38,494 bases of DNA from Nostocoides sp. (lineage in GTDB: Bacteria; Actinomycetota; Actinomycetes; Actinomycetales; Dermatophilaceae). Location of the stretch: assembly GCA_025929465.1 (NCBI GenBank), contig JAICMC010000004.1, positions 1 to 38,494 of the forward strand. Reading direction: 5' to 3'. The translations under genes were made by a program, and so were the position numbers. This document shows, in pieces, positions 18,771-27,665 of the stretch; the stretch's first letter is position 1, and each line of letters begins with the position of its first letter. A model generated the notes under the pieces. The model searched no databases. It saw only the letters and a program-made list of their open reading frames with translations, and was not told the origin of the DNA.

Positions 18771-20474
18771 ATGACGACCGAGGTCCTGGGTCCCGGCGCG
18801 GCCGAGCCGCTGCCCGAGCATGCCAAGCTCGGTCCGTACCGGCTGGTCCAGCAGCTGGGCGAGGGTGGCATGGGAGTGGTCCACCTCGGTCTGGACAAGA
18901 ACGGCCGGGCCGTCGCCATCAAGGTGCTCCGCGCGCACATCGCCCACGACCCCGTCGCCAGGGCCCGGCTGGCGCGGGAGGTCCAGACCCTGTCCCGGAT
19001 CGACGACCCGGGCGTCGCGCCGATCCTCGACGCCGACATCGACGGCGAACGGCCCTACCTGGTCACCCGCTATGTGCCGGGTCCGTCCCTCGACGACGTC
19101 GTCGACCATTCGGGCCCGCTCCGGGGGACGGACCTGCGCCGGCTCGGTCAGGGCCTGGCCCAGTCCCTCGAGGCGATCCACGCCGCCGGCGTCATCCACC
19201 GGGACCTCAAGCCGGGCAACGTCCTGCTGCTCGACGGCGAGCCGGTGCTCATCGACTTCGGCATCGCCCACATCGCCCACGACGTCAGGCTCACCTCGAC
19301 CGGGCTGGTCATGGGTACCCCCGGCTACCTGGCTCCCGAGGTCGTCGAGGGCTCCGAGGTGACGTCCGCGACGGACTGGTGGGGCTGGGCGGCGACGGTG
19401 GCCTACGGCGCCTCCGGCCGGCCCCCGTTCGGTCGGGGGCCGATGGACCTCGTCCTGGCCCGGGTGATCCGCGGCGAGGCCGACCTCAGCGGGGTCGACC
19501 CGCTCCTCGCACCGCTTCTCGCCGCCGCGCTCACCCCCGACGCCAGGCTGCGCCCTGAGGTGGGCGAGGTGCTCTCCGCTCTCGACGCGTATGCCGCGGG
19601 CCGACCGACCACCCAGGTCCTGTCCGCCCGGCCCGAGCGCGGAGCGACGGCGGTCCTGCCGGTCGCCCCGGCGGCCACCGAGGTGATCGGGTCGCGGCCG
19701 ACCACCGTGGCACCGACCAGCCCGCCCGCCCGACCGCCGGCGGCAGCGGCCACGGTGCCCGATGAGAGAGGGGGGCGCACGGCATACCCTCCTGCGCAGG
19801 ATGGCGTCGCGCCGGGCGCCCAGCAGCCCACCACGTGGCACGCAGGTGTGGAGCACGCCGACCCCCGGATCGGACGGCCCAACCGCTCGGGCGTCCTCGC
19901 GGCGCTCGTCGCCCTCGTTGCGGCGGCTGCGGCGGTCGCGCCTGCCGTCACGCTGGTCGCTGCCCTCGCCGTGCCGGTCCTGGCCCGCGCCACCGACCGG
20001 TCGCGGACCCACCTCGTGCTGCGCCGGCACCTGTCCGGTGTCCGTCGCAGCGACGTGCCGGTCGCGGTCCTGAAGGGACCGTGGCACCTGCTCGTCGCCG
20101 TCGTGGCCTCCGCCATCGCGGGGGTCGTGCCGTTCCTCGTCGGCATCTCGACCACGTTGTGCGCCGGCCTGGCCGTGTCCAGCGTCACCGGCGGACCGGC
20201 CCGCCCGGCCATGGCCGTCCCGCTTGCGGCGGGCGCCCTGTTTGCGAGCTGGATGGCCTGGTGGGGGCCAGGAGGCGCCAGCCTGCGTCGCGGCACGCGC
20301 AGCCTCGTCCGTGGGGTCACGGGCGGCGTGGCGTTGCGCCAGTCCCTCGTGGCCGTCTTGCTGCTCGGGGTCCTGGCGCTCGGAGTGATCGCCGTCATGC
20401 GCTCGGGAATGCCGCAGTGGTGGCCGTTCTCGGGAGCGCCAGGCACGCTCTGGGGGTTCAACCCCGGTAGGTGA
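18771..20474 (+). CDS. Serine/threonine protein kinase with C-terminal membrane segments
   Basis: LGPYRLVQQLGEGGMGVVHLGLDKNGRAVAIKVL...GVIHRDLKPGNVLLLDGEPVLIDFGIAH...GTPGYLAPEV; C-terminal hydrophobic helices. Confidence 0.93.
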   Translation: MTTEVLGPGAAEPLPEHAKLGPYRLVQQLGEGGMGVVHLGLDKNGRAVAIKVLRAHIAHDPVARARLAREVQTLSRIDDPGVAPILDADIDGERPYLVTRYVPGPSLDDVVDHSGPLRGTDLRRLGQGLAQSLEAIHAAGVIHRDLKPGNVLLLDGEPVLIDFGIAHIAHDVRLTSTGLVMGTPGYLAPEVVEGSEVTSATDWWGWAATVAYGASGRPPFGRGPMDLVLARVIRGEADLSGVDPLLAPLLAAALTPDARLRPEVGEVLSALDAYAAGRPTTQVLSARPERGATAVLPVAPAATEVIGSRPTTVAPTSPPARPPAAAATVPDERGGRTAYPPAQDGVAPGAQQPTTWHAGVEHADPRIGRPNRSGVLAALVALVAAAAAVAPAVTLVAALAVPVLARATDRSRTHLVLRRHLSGVRRSDVPVAVLKGPWHLLVAVVASAIAGVVPFLVGISTTLCAGLAVSSVTGGPARPAMAVPLAAGALFASWMAWWGPGGASLRRGTRSLVRGVTGGVALRQSLVAVLLLGVLALGVIAVMRSGMPQWWPFSGAPGTLWGFNPGR

Positions 20475-20736
20475 CCCTCCCGGGTTCCGCGCCGCTCGGG
20501 TCGCCCGCCGGAGCGCTGGAGCACGGGTGTCCACCCCGGCTGCGGCGACGTGGACCGCGACCTGGCGGGCGCCGTTGTCGCCGGCGGAGGTGCCGTGTCC
20601 AGCAAGCAGCTCACCACCTGCCCTGGGTCACCCTCGCCGACGGAGCCACCGCTTCACGAGGCGCTCGCTCCGACCCCGAACCACAATGGTGTCATTCGAA
20701 ATCGGTTGCAGCGCAAGGGAATCAACGTGTCGGAGT

Positions 20737-20788
20737 TACACTGGTGTAGTTGTGTGACGAGATTGAAATATGTGACGGAAGTGTCGTA
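20737..20788. promoter_or_regulatory. AT-rich regulatory region upstream of the rpf-like gene: palindrome TACACTGGTGTA and direct TGTGACG repeats
   Basis: GTTACACTGGTGTAGTTGTGTGACGAGATTGAAATATGTGACGGAAGTGTCG. Confidence 0.5.
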
Positions 20789-20868
20789 GCGTCGACGGTC
20801 AACGCCATCGTGAAGAGGCCGGTCGACCCCCTGTCGCGGCTTCGCCCCTGACTCGCACGAGGGCTTGA

Positions 20869-21612
<744 letters not shown>

Positions 21613-21662
21613 CCGACCCGAGCACCACCGAGCCCGGGCGGCGCCGTCGAGGACGGTGCTCC

Positions 21663-22490
21663 TCAGCCCGCCCGACGGGCGGTGAGGTCGTCGGCCACGC
21701 ACGCCTCGGCTGCGCCGAGCAGGCCGAGGCGCAGCCTGGCGACGATCGCGGAGAGCAGGCGTGACACCTGCATCTGGCTCACTCCGAGGGCGTGGCCGAT
21801 CTGGCTCTGGGTCTGCTCCTCGACGAAGCGAAGGTACAGCAGGCGCCGCTCGCGGCTGCTCAGCTCAGCGACGAGGGCCGCCAGCGTCGCGCGCGTCTCC
21901 AGCGCGTCGAACGCGTCGCGTTCGGCGGGGAGGAGGTCGCACAGGGCGACCCCCCGCGGGTTCGGGGCGTCCAGGGAGTCGGCCCGATAGGCGGAGGAAC
22001 AGGCCATCGTCTCCAGCACCTGGTCCCTGGCGATCTCCAGCGCTGCTGCCAGCTCCTGGGTGCTGGGGCTGCGCAGCAGCTCGCCGCGCAGCCGCTCCTC
22101 GGCGGCGACGAGGCCGGCCCGCTGCTCCTGCAGGCGGCGGGGCGGCCGCACGGACCAGGCGACGTCACGGAAGTGCCGTTTGAGCTCACCCAGGATGGTG
22201 GCCGACGCGTATGCCGCGAAGCCGCTGCCGTGGTCCGGGCGGTACCCGCGGGCCGACTTGACCAGCGCCATCCTGGCCACCTGGGTCAGGTCGTCCTGGT
22301 CGACGCCGCGGTCGCGGTAGCGACGGGCGAGGGCGTCGGCCAGGTCCAGCATGGAGACCACCGCCTCCTGCCGAAGCCGGACGGCCCGGTCACCGTCCTT
22401 GCAACGCAGGGCTTCGGCGAGCAACGCGTCGGCCTGCGCCGAGCCGTTGTCGCGGCTGGACGGCGCGGGGTGCAGGTTCAGCGATGCCAT
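21663..22490 (-). CDS. Sigma-70 family RNA polymerase sigma factor (SigB/SigF type)
   Basis: MASLNLH...GVDQDDLTQVARMALVKSARGYRPDHGSGFAAYASATILGELKRHFRDVAWSVRPPRRLQE...SSRERRLLYLRFVEEQTQSQIGHALGVSQMQVSRLLSAI; start refined to ATG 22490. Confidence 0.92.
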   Translation of the reverse strand: MASLNLHPAPSSRDNGSAQADALLAEALRCKDGDRAVRLRQEAVVSMLDLADALARRYRDRGVDQDDLTQVARMALVKSARGYRPDHGSGFAAYASATILGELKRHFRDVAWSVRPPRRLQEQRAGLVAAEERLRGELLRSPSTQELAAALEIARDQVLETMACSSAYRADSLDAPNPRGVALCDLLPAERDAFDALETRATLAALVAELSSRERRLLYLRFVEEQTQSQIGHALGVSQMQVSRLLSAIVARLRLGLLGAAEACVADDLTARRAG

Positions 22491-22658
22491 GTTCTGCCTT
22501 CCGGTGGGGAGGCGCTGGCGCCGCTGCTGGACCACGCACGTGTTGTTCGCACATGTAACCACCGGACCTGACGTTCTGCAAGGCAGCGGGACGACAGCAT
22601 CGCGGGGCCACTGGCTGCGCGTCCGCACCGCGGCCATCGGCGGGGCTGGCCGGACCGC

Positions 22659-24242
22659 TCAGCCCTGCGGCACGGAACGGCCGCGAAACGCCGCGAACGC
22701 GGCGATCCCCAGGGCCAGCGCCACGGCCGACAGGACAGCGAGCGGCACCAGGCGCACCGGCCCGACGGGCGGGTTGCCCACGTGGGTCGTCGGGGACAGG
22801 TCCAGGACCCAACCGGGCCACCTCAGACCGGCGCCGAGGAAGGCGACGGTCGCGATACCCGCGAAGACGGCCCACGCCACCGGGAGGACCCGCGGGTGGC
22901 TGCCGAAGAGCGCGAGGGCCAGCGCCCCCACGGTCAGCTCGGCGGGCAGGTAGGCCAACCCCGCCCCGAGGACGGTGCCGAGCGGGGAGGGGTCACCAAG
23001 GGACCAGGCGGCGCTGAGGCCGAGGACGAGGGAGCAGACCACGACGATCGCCGTCAGATGGGCCGTGACGACGATCGTGTGCGAGCCCAGCCACCGCGTC
23101 CGCGACAGGGTGCCGGCCAGCTGCGGCTCCAGCCGCCCCTCGGCCTCCTCGCCGCGCACGACCCCGACCGCGTGCACGGCATACCCGCTCGCGATGACCG
23201 CCAGGTAGAGCTGGGTGACGGCGATGAGGCCGTCCTGGACATGCCCTCCCCCCACACCGATGAAGGCCCCCATCGCCGCGTTGCCGGTGGCAGCGTCGAG
23301 CAGCTGTCGGGCCAGCGAGCCCATCATCGCGGCGACGGTCAACCCACCCGCGAGCCAGCCGAACAGTGCGGGGAGGTGCACCCGGGCCGCCAGTCCGAGC
23401 GGTCCGCGCAACCAGGCCGAGGCGTTTGCGGGACCGGGTCCGCGGCGCAGCACCGCGCTGCCGACGTCACGCCGCGCGGCGACCGCGAGGGCGGCTCCGG
23501 CGAGGGCCAGGCTCACGGCGAGGGGGACGAGCAGCACCCACCAGCGGATCGCGGCGAAGGGAGCAACCCGTTCGGCCCAGCCCAGCGGCGAGAGCCAGAC
23601 GGCCCACGAGCCCCGGACATCCCCGACGCCGCGCAGCAGGTAGGCGATGGCCAGCGCGCCCAGGCTCCAGGCATAGACGCCTCGCCCGTGCAGGGTCAGC
23701 TGAGCCACGAGGGAGGCCAGGGCCGCGAAGACCAGGGCCAGGGTGCCCAGTGACGCGGCATACCCGATCGACCCGGTGAGCGGCACTCCGGCAACGAGCA
23801 GGCCCAGGGCGAAGACGCACGCGGTCGCGGTGGTGGTCGCCAGCGCCAGGACCTGGGCTGCCAGCACCGGCGTGTGCCGCGCGACCCGCCCGGCGAGCAG
23901 GCCTTCCAGGCGACCGGACTCCTCCTCGCGCCGGGTGGAGCCGGCCACCAGGGCGATCCCGAGCAGCGGGAGCAGGAACGCGGCGAGGAACCCGAACTCG
24001 TCGGCGATGACGCCGCCCAGGCTGTCGATCCCCGCCACTCGTCCGTTGATCGCCACGAGCGCGCTCCCGGAGGTGACCGCGACGGCGTAGGAGTGGATCT
24101 TGTCCGGGGTGTCGTAGAGGCCGGCGACCGCCAGGGCGGTGCCGACCAGGCTCGCGGCGAGCGCCACCACCCAGACCACCACGCCACGGCCTCTGGTGCG
24201 CCGCTGGACGCCCAGCATCGTCCTCAGCCCGACCGCGGTCAT
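22659..24242 (-). CDS. ABC transporter permease (large multi-TM exporter)
   Basis: MTAVGLRTMLGVQRRTRGRGVVVWVVALAASLVGTALAVAGLYDTPDKIHSYA... with many TM segments; adjacent to ATPase and TetR genes. Confidence 0.85.
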   Translation of the reverse strand: MTAVGLRTMLGVQRRTRGRGVVVWVVALAASLVGTALAVAGLYDTPDKIHSYAVAVTSGSALVAINGRVAGIDSLGGVIADEFGFLAAFLLPLLGIALVAGSTRREEESGRLEGLLAGRVARHTPVLAAQVLALATTTATACVFALGLLVAGVPLTGSIGYAASLGTLALVFAALASLVAQLTLHGRGVYAWSLGALAIAYLLRGVGDVRGSWAVWLSPLGWAERVAPFAAIRWWVLLVPLAVSLALAGAALAVAARRDVGSAVLRRGPGPANASAWLRGPLGLAARVHLPALFGWLAGGLTVAAMMGSLARQLLDAATGNAAMGAFIGVGGGHVQDGLIAVTQLYLAVIASGYAVHAVGVVRGEEAEGRLEPQLAGTLSRTRWLGSHTIVVTAHLTAIVVVCSLVLGLSAAWSLGDPSPLGTVLGAGLAYLPAELTVGALALALFGSHPRVLPVAWAVFAGIATVAFLGAGLRWPGWVLDLSPTTHVGNPPVGPVRLVPLAVLSAVALALGIAAFAAFRGRSVPQG

Positions 24243-24264
24243 GGCCCGACCGCGGTCATGGCCC
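24231..24264. repeat. 17-nt tandem duplication (GACCGCGGTCATGGCCC x2) at the ATPase/permease junction
   Basis: Exact duplicate containing ATG on the minus strand. Confidence 0.95.
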
Positions 24265-25209
24265 GACCTCAGCTGGCGGGCGTGCGGAGGCCGGACCCGC
24301 TGGCCGGTCACCGTGGACGGTGTCCAGGAAGAGCGCGTCGAGACTGGGTGGACTCACGGTGAGGGTCCTGATGCCGCCCTGGTGAACGGCGCCGATGGCC
24401 TGGTCGAGGTGGTCGGCGTCGACGGCGAACCGGGTGTCGACGCCGCCGTCCACCGTGCTCGTGCCACGGTCGACGAGCCCGGGGACGGCCTGCAGGTGGA
24501 CCGGGTCCCGGGCGGTGACGGCGTGGACCGTCGTGCGGGTGTGCCGGCGCAGCTCGGACAGGGTGCCACAGGCCACCCGGCGTCCGGCCCGGATGATGCT
24601 CACCCGGTCCGCGAGCGCTTCGACCTCGGCAAGGATGTGGCTGGACAGGAGCACCGTGCAGCCCTCGTCGCGGCGCTCGCGGATGCACGCCTGGAACGTC
24701 TGCTCCATGAGCGGGTCCAGGCCGGAGGTCGGTTCGTCCAGGATGAGCAGGTCGGCGCGAGCCGACAGCGCGGCGATGAGGGCGACCTTCTGGCGGTTGC
24801 CCTTGGAGTAGTCGCGGACCCGCTTGGTCGGGTCCAGCTCGAAGGCCTGCACCAGCGTGCCACGCCGGGCGCGCTCGACGCCCCCGAGGGTGGAGCCCAG
24901 GACGTCCAGACACTGCCCCCCGGTCAGCCCCGGCCACAGGGCGACGTCGCCGGCGACGTAGGCCAGCCGGTCGTGCAGCCGGGCGGCGTGCCGCCACGGG
25001 TCGGCACCGAACAGCTCGACCTGACCCTTCGTCGCCCTGACCAGACCGAGGAGCACCCGGATGGTGGTCGACTTGCCCGCCCCGTTGGGCCCGAGGAAGC
25101 CGTGGACCTCCCCCGGAGCGACATGCAGGTCCAGACCGTCCAGGGCTCGGGTCGACCCGAAGGTCCTGACCAGTCCCTGGGTCCGGATGACGGCGTCCGC
25201 AGGTGACAT
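24256..25209 (-). CDS. ABC transporter ATP-binding protein
   Basis: GEVHGFLGPNGAGKSTTIRVLLGLVRATKGQVELFG...ADLLILDEPTSGLDPLMEQTFQ. Confidence 0.95.
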   Translation of the reverse strand: MSPADAVIRTQGLVRTFGSTRALDGLDLHVAPGEVHGFLGPNGAGKSTTIRVLLGLVRATKGQVELFGADPWRHAARLHDRLAYVAGDVALWPGLTGGQCLDVLGSTLGGVERARRGTLVQAFELDPTKRVRDYSKGNRQKVALIAALSARADLLILDEPTSGLDPLMEQTFQACIRERRDEGCTVLLSSHILAEVEALADRVSIIRAGRRVACGTLSELRRHTRTTVHAVTARDPVHLQAVPGLVDRGTSTVDGGVDTRFAVDADHLDQAIGAVHQGGIRTLTVSPPSLDALFLDTVHGDRPAGPASARPPAEVGP

Positions 25210-25848
25210 CTAGCCCTCCTTCGGCGGGGCGCGGAAGGCGCCCTCGGCATACACGCTGGTGACTTCGGCGCCCCACCGGGTCAAGCCGGCAGGCGTGAGC
25301 GGGTCGGCTCCGATGACGGTGGCGACCTGGTTGCGCAGCAGGACCAGGGCCAGGTCGTTGACCAGGAAGAAGGCCGCCCGGACGACCGGGTCGTGGCTCG
25401 GGGTGGTCGCACCCAGGCGGTCCATCGCAGCCAGCATGTCCGCCGTTGCGGCGTACCAGCGTCCGAACAGGGCCGATCCCGCCGGGTCGTTGGTGAGGAA
25501 CAGGCGACGCAGGTATGCCGGCAGCGGTGACCCGGGCGGGAAGCCGCGGGCGAACGCCTCGGCGATCGACCCGGGGTTGGCCCCGCTCAGGGCATCGACC
25601 AGGTCGGTGCCTTCCAGGCTGGCGAAGACGGCGTCGAAGGCCTGGGCCGCGTGCTCGTCGACCGCTGCCCTCAGCCCGTCCTTGCTCCCGAAGTGATGCA
25701 GGATCAGCGCCGGGGAGACGCCGGCATCGGCAGCGATGTCGCGGACCGTGACCCGGTCCGAGCCGCGCTGGGCGAACAGTGCGAGGGCGGCGTTGCGGAT
25801 GCTCGCCCGCGCGGTGAGGTCATCCTCCCGCTCGAAAGATAAACCCAT
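25210..25848 (-). CDS. TetR family transcriptional regulator
   Basis: ARASIRNAALALFAQRGSDRVTVRDIAADAGVSPALILHHFGSKDGLRAAVDEH. Confidence 0.93.
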   Translation of the reverse strand: MGLSFEREDDLTARASIRNAALALFAQRGSDRVTVRDIAADAGVSPALILHHFGSKDGLRAAVDEHAAQAFDAVFASLEGTDLVDALSGANPGSIAEAFARGFPPGSPLPAYLRRLFLTNDPAGSALFGRWYAATADMLAAMDRLGATTPSHDPVVRAAFFLVNDLALVLLRNQVATVIGADPLTPAGLTRWGAEVTSVYAEGAFRAPPKEG

Positions 25849-25849
25849 G

Positions 25850-25890
25850 TTCAGTATACTAAACGCTTGTTCAGTGCGCGGTCAATGGTG
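25850..25890 (-). promoter_or_regulatory. Candidate leaderless promoter with TetR operator
   Basis: Minus strand TTGACC-(N18)-TAGTAT with overlapping inverted repeat GTTTAGTATACTGAAC directly before the ATG. Confidence 0.6.
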
Positions 25891-26130
25891 CGCCCGCCGG
25901 CGCGCCGCTGCCGCCCGGGGGTCATCGCTCGGCGCGAGAGGGTGCCCGCCCCGGACACCCGGTAGACCCCGCCCCAACGGATTCTCCGCGACTGGACCCG
26001 GCCCGGGCGGAACGCCCCCTGAACTGCGCGAACGTTGCTCGCAACGGTGGCGCAGCCGGTCGCGAGCGACTATGAAGGGGGCAGACGACGCCGACCGGCG
26101 CCGTCGTCGATTGACACGATGGGAGAGGCA

Positions 26131-26397
26131 ATGACTGAAGTTCCCGAAGGGGTCGTCCCGGACGAGGCCGAGGGTCCCGCGGACAGCGGCGCCGACCAGG
26201 CCAGCGCGCCCGGCGAGCACGACGGCGGAGCCGACGGAGGGGCCGAGGGCCCCGCGGACAGCGGAGCCGACCAGGCCGGCGAGCCCGGCGAGCACGACGG
26301 CGGAGCCGACGGAGGGGCCGAGGGTCCCGCGGACAGCGGCGCCGACCAGGCCGGCGAGACCGGCGAGCACGACGGCGGAGCAGACGGGTCCGCTTGA
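26131..26397 (+). CDS. 88-aa acidic protein of three 25-aa repeats
   Basis: SD GGGAGAGG before ATG; MTEVPEGVVPDE then AEGPADSGADQA-x3-GEHDGGADG(G/S) x3; TGA overlaps the TTG start of the downstream gene. Confidence 0.75.
   Translation: MTEVPEGVVPDEAEGPADSGADQASAPGEHDGGADGGAEGPADSGADQAGEPGEHDGGADGGAEGPADSGADQAGETGEHDGGADGSA
26167..26391. repeat. 75-bp in-frame tandem repeat, 3 units
   Basis: Units begin at 26167, 26242 and 26317 (GCCGAGGGYCCCGCGGACAGCGGMGCCGACCAGGCC...). Confidence 0.95.
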
Positions 26398-27653
26398 GCA
26401 CCCGGACCGACGCCCTGACCGCAGTGCACGCCCGCCCCGCCGGGGGCGTGCACTGCGGTCTGTCGCGGCTGGTGTCCGACCGGGAGGTGCTGGCGCGGGA
26501 GCACTGGGGCCGCACGCCGCTGCTGACGCCGGGCGCTCTCCTGCCGTCGCCCACGGACCTGTTCAGCGCCGCTGCGGTCGACGAGCTGCTCAGCGAGCGC
26601 GGACTACGGACGCCGTTCGTGAAGATGGCCAAGGACGGCCGCACCCTGCCGGACCGGGCCTTCACCGCCAGTGGCGGGGTGGGAGCGACGATCGGTGACC
26701 AGGTCAGCGAGGACAAGGTCCTGGCCCAGTTCGCCCGGGGGGCCTCGATCGTCCTGCAGGGTCTGCACCGCACCTGGGCTCCGGTGGTCACCCTGGCCCA
26801 GGGCGTTGCGGCGGACCTGGGCCACCACGTCCAGGTCAACGCCTACATCACGCCGCCGGACAACCGGGGCTTCGACGTCCACTACGACGTCCACGACGTG
26901 TTCGTCCTCCAGGTCGAGGGCAGCAAGCGGTGGCAGCTGCGTGAGCCGGTCCTGCCCAACCCGCTGCGGACCCAGCCGTCGGCAGACCGTCAGGTCCAGG
27001 TGGCAGCAGCGGGGGAGTCCGAGCCCTGGCTGGACACGGTGCTCGCCCCGGGAGACTGCCTGTACCTTCCTCGCGGCTGGTTGCACTCGGCCACCGCCCT
27101 CGGCCGGACGAGCATCCACCTGACGGTGGGTGTGCACGTCTGGACCGTCCACCACGTGCTCGAGCAGGTCGCGGCGCAGGCGGTCCGCGCACTCGCCGAC
27201 CAGGCCGACGCGCGCGCGTCGCTGCCGATGGGTGTGGACATCGGCGATCCCGATGCGCTCGCCGCCGTGCTCTCCCAGTGGGCGCCCCGGCTCGCCGAGG
27301 CGGTCGAGGCCGTCCTGCCCTCGGCCCTGTCGGCCGGGCTCTCCGCGGTGTCCGGCGCCGCCCAGAGGGCCGGCCCGCTCGGGGTGCTCCGCCAGATGGA
27401 GGCGGCTGGACAGGCCGGCACGCGGTGGGTGCCGCGGGCGCACCTGCACTCCTCGTGGGTGGACGGCTCGCTGGTCACCAGGGTCGGCACGGTGCCGGTC
27501 GACCCCTCGGACCGGTCCGTCGTCGCCACGGTCCTGGCGGGTGGGGACGCCGACGACCTTCGGCCGGAACTGGCGCGCCGCCTGGCCCTGGCGGGCATCC
27601 TGGTCCCCGATGACGAGGGGTCACCCGCCGTCGACGGTCGCCCGGTCGGCTGA
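26394..27653 (+). CDS. JmjC/cupin-4 type Fe(II)/2OG oxygenase (ribosomal-oxygenase-like family)
   Basis: FDVHYDVHDVFVLQVEGSKRWQLREPV (HxD), GDCLYLPRGWLHSATAL (distal His); TTG start overlapping the upstream stop. Confidence 0.88.
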   Translation: MSTRTDALTAVHARPAGGVHCGLSRLVSDREVLAREHWGRTPLLTPGALLPSPTDLFSAAAVDELLSERGLRTPFVKMAKDGRTLPDRAFTASGGVGATIGDQVSEDKVLAQFARGASIVLQGLHRTWAPVVTLAQGVAADLGHHVQVNAYITPPDNRGFDVHYDVHDVFVLQVEGSKRWQLREPVLPNPLRTQPSADRQVQVAAAGESEPWLDTVLAPGDCLYLPRGWLHSATALGRTSIHLTVGVHVWTVHHVLEQVAAQAVRALADQADARASLPMGVDIGDPDALAAVLSQWAPRLAEAVEAVLPSALSAGLSAVSGAAQRAGPLGVLRQMEAAGQAGTRWVPRAHLHSSWVDGSLVTRVGTVPVDPSDRSVVATVLAGGDADDLRPELARRLALAGILVPDDEGSPAVDGRPVG

Positions 27654-27665
27654 ACGGGCGCGACC

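Noticed and set aside
25882-26370. Minus-strand repetitive ORF (LAGLAGLVGAAVRGTLGPSVGSAV repeats)
   Set aside because: Shadow of the plus-strand 75-bp repeats. The plus frame has a good SD, synonymous variation between units and stop/start coupling to the JmjC gene.
26167-26391. CRISPR array
   Set aside because: Three contiguous 75-bp in-frame units with no spacers; a coding tandem repeat.
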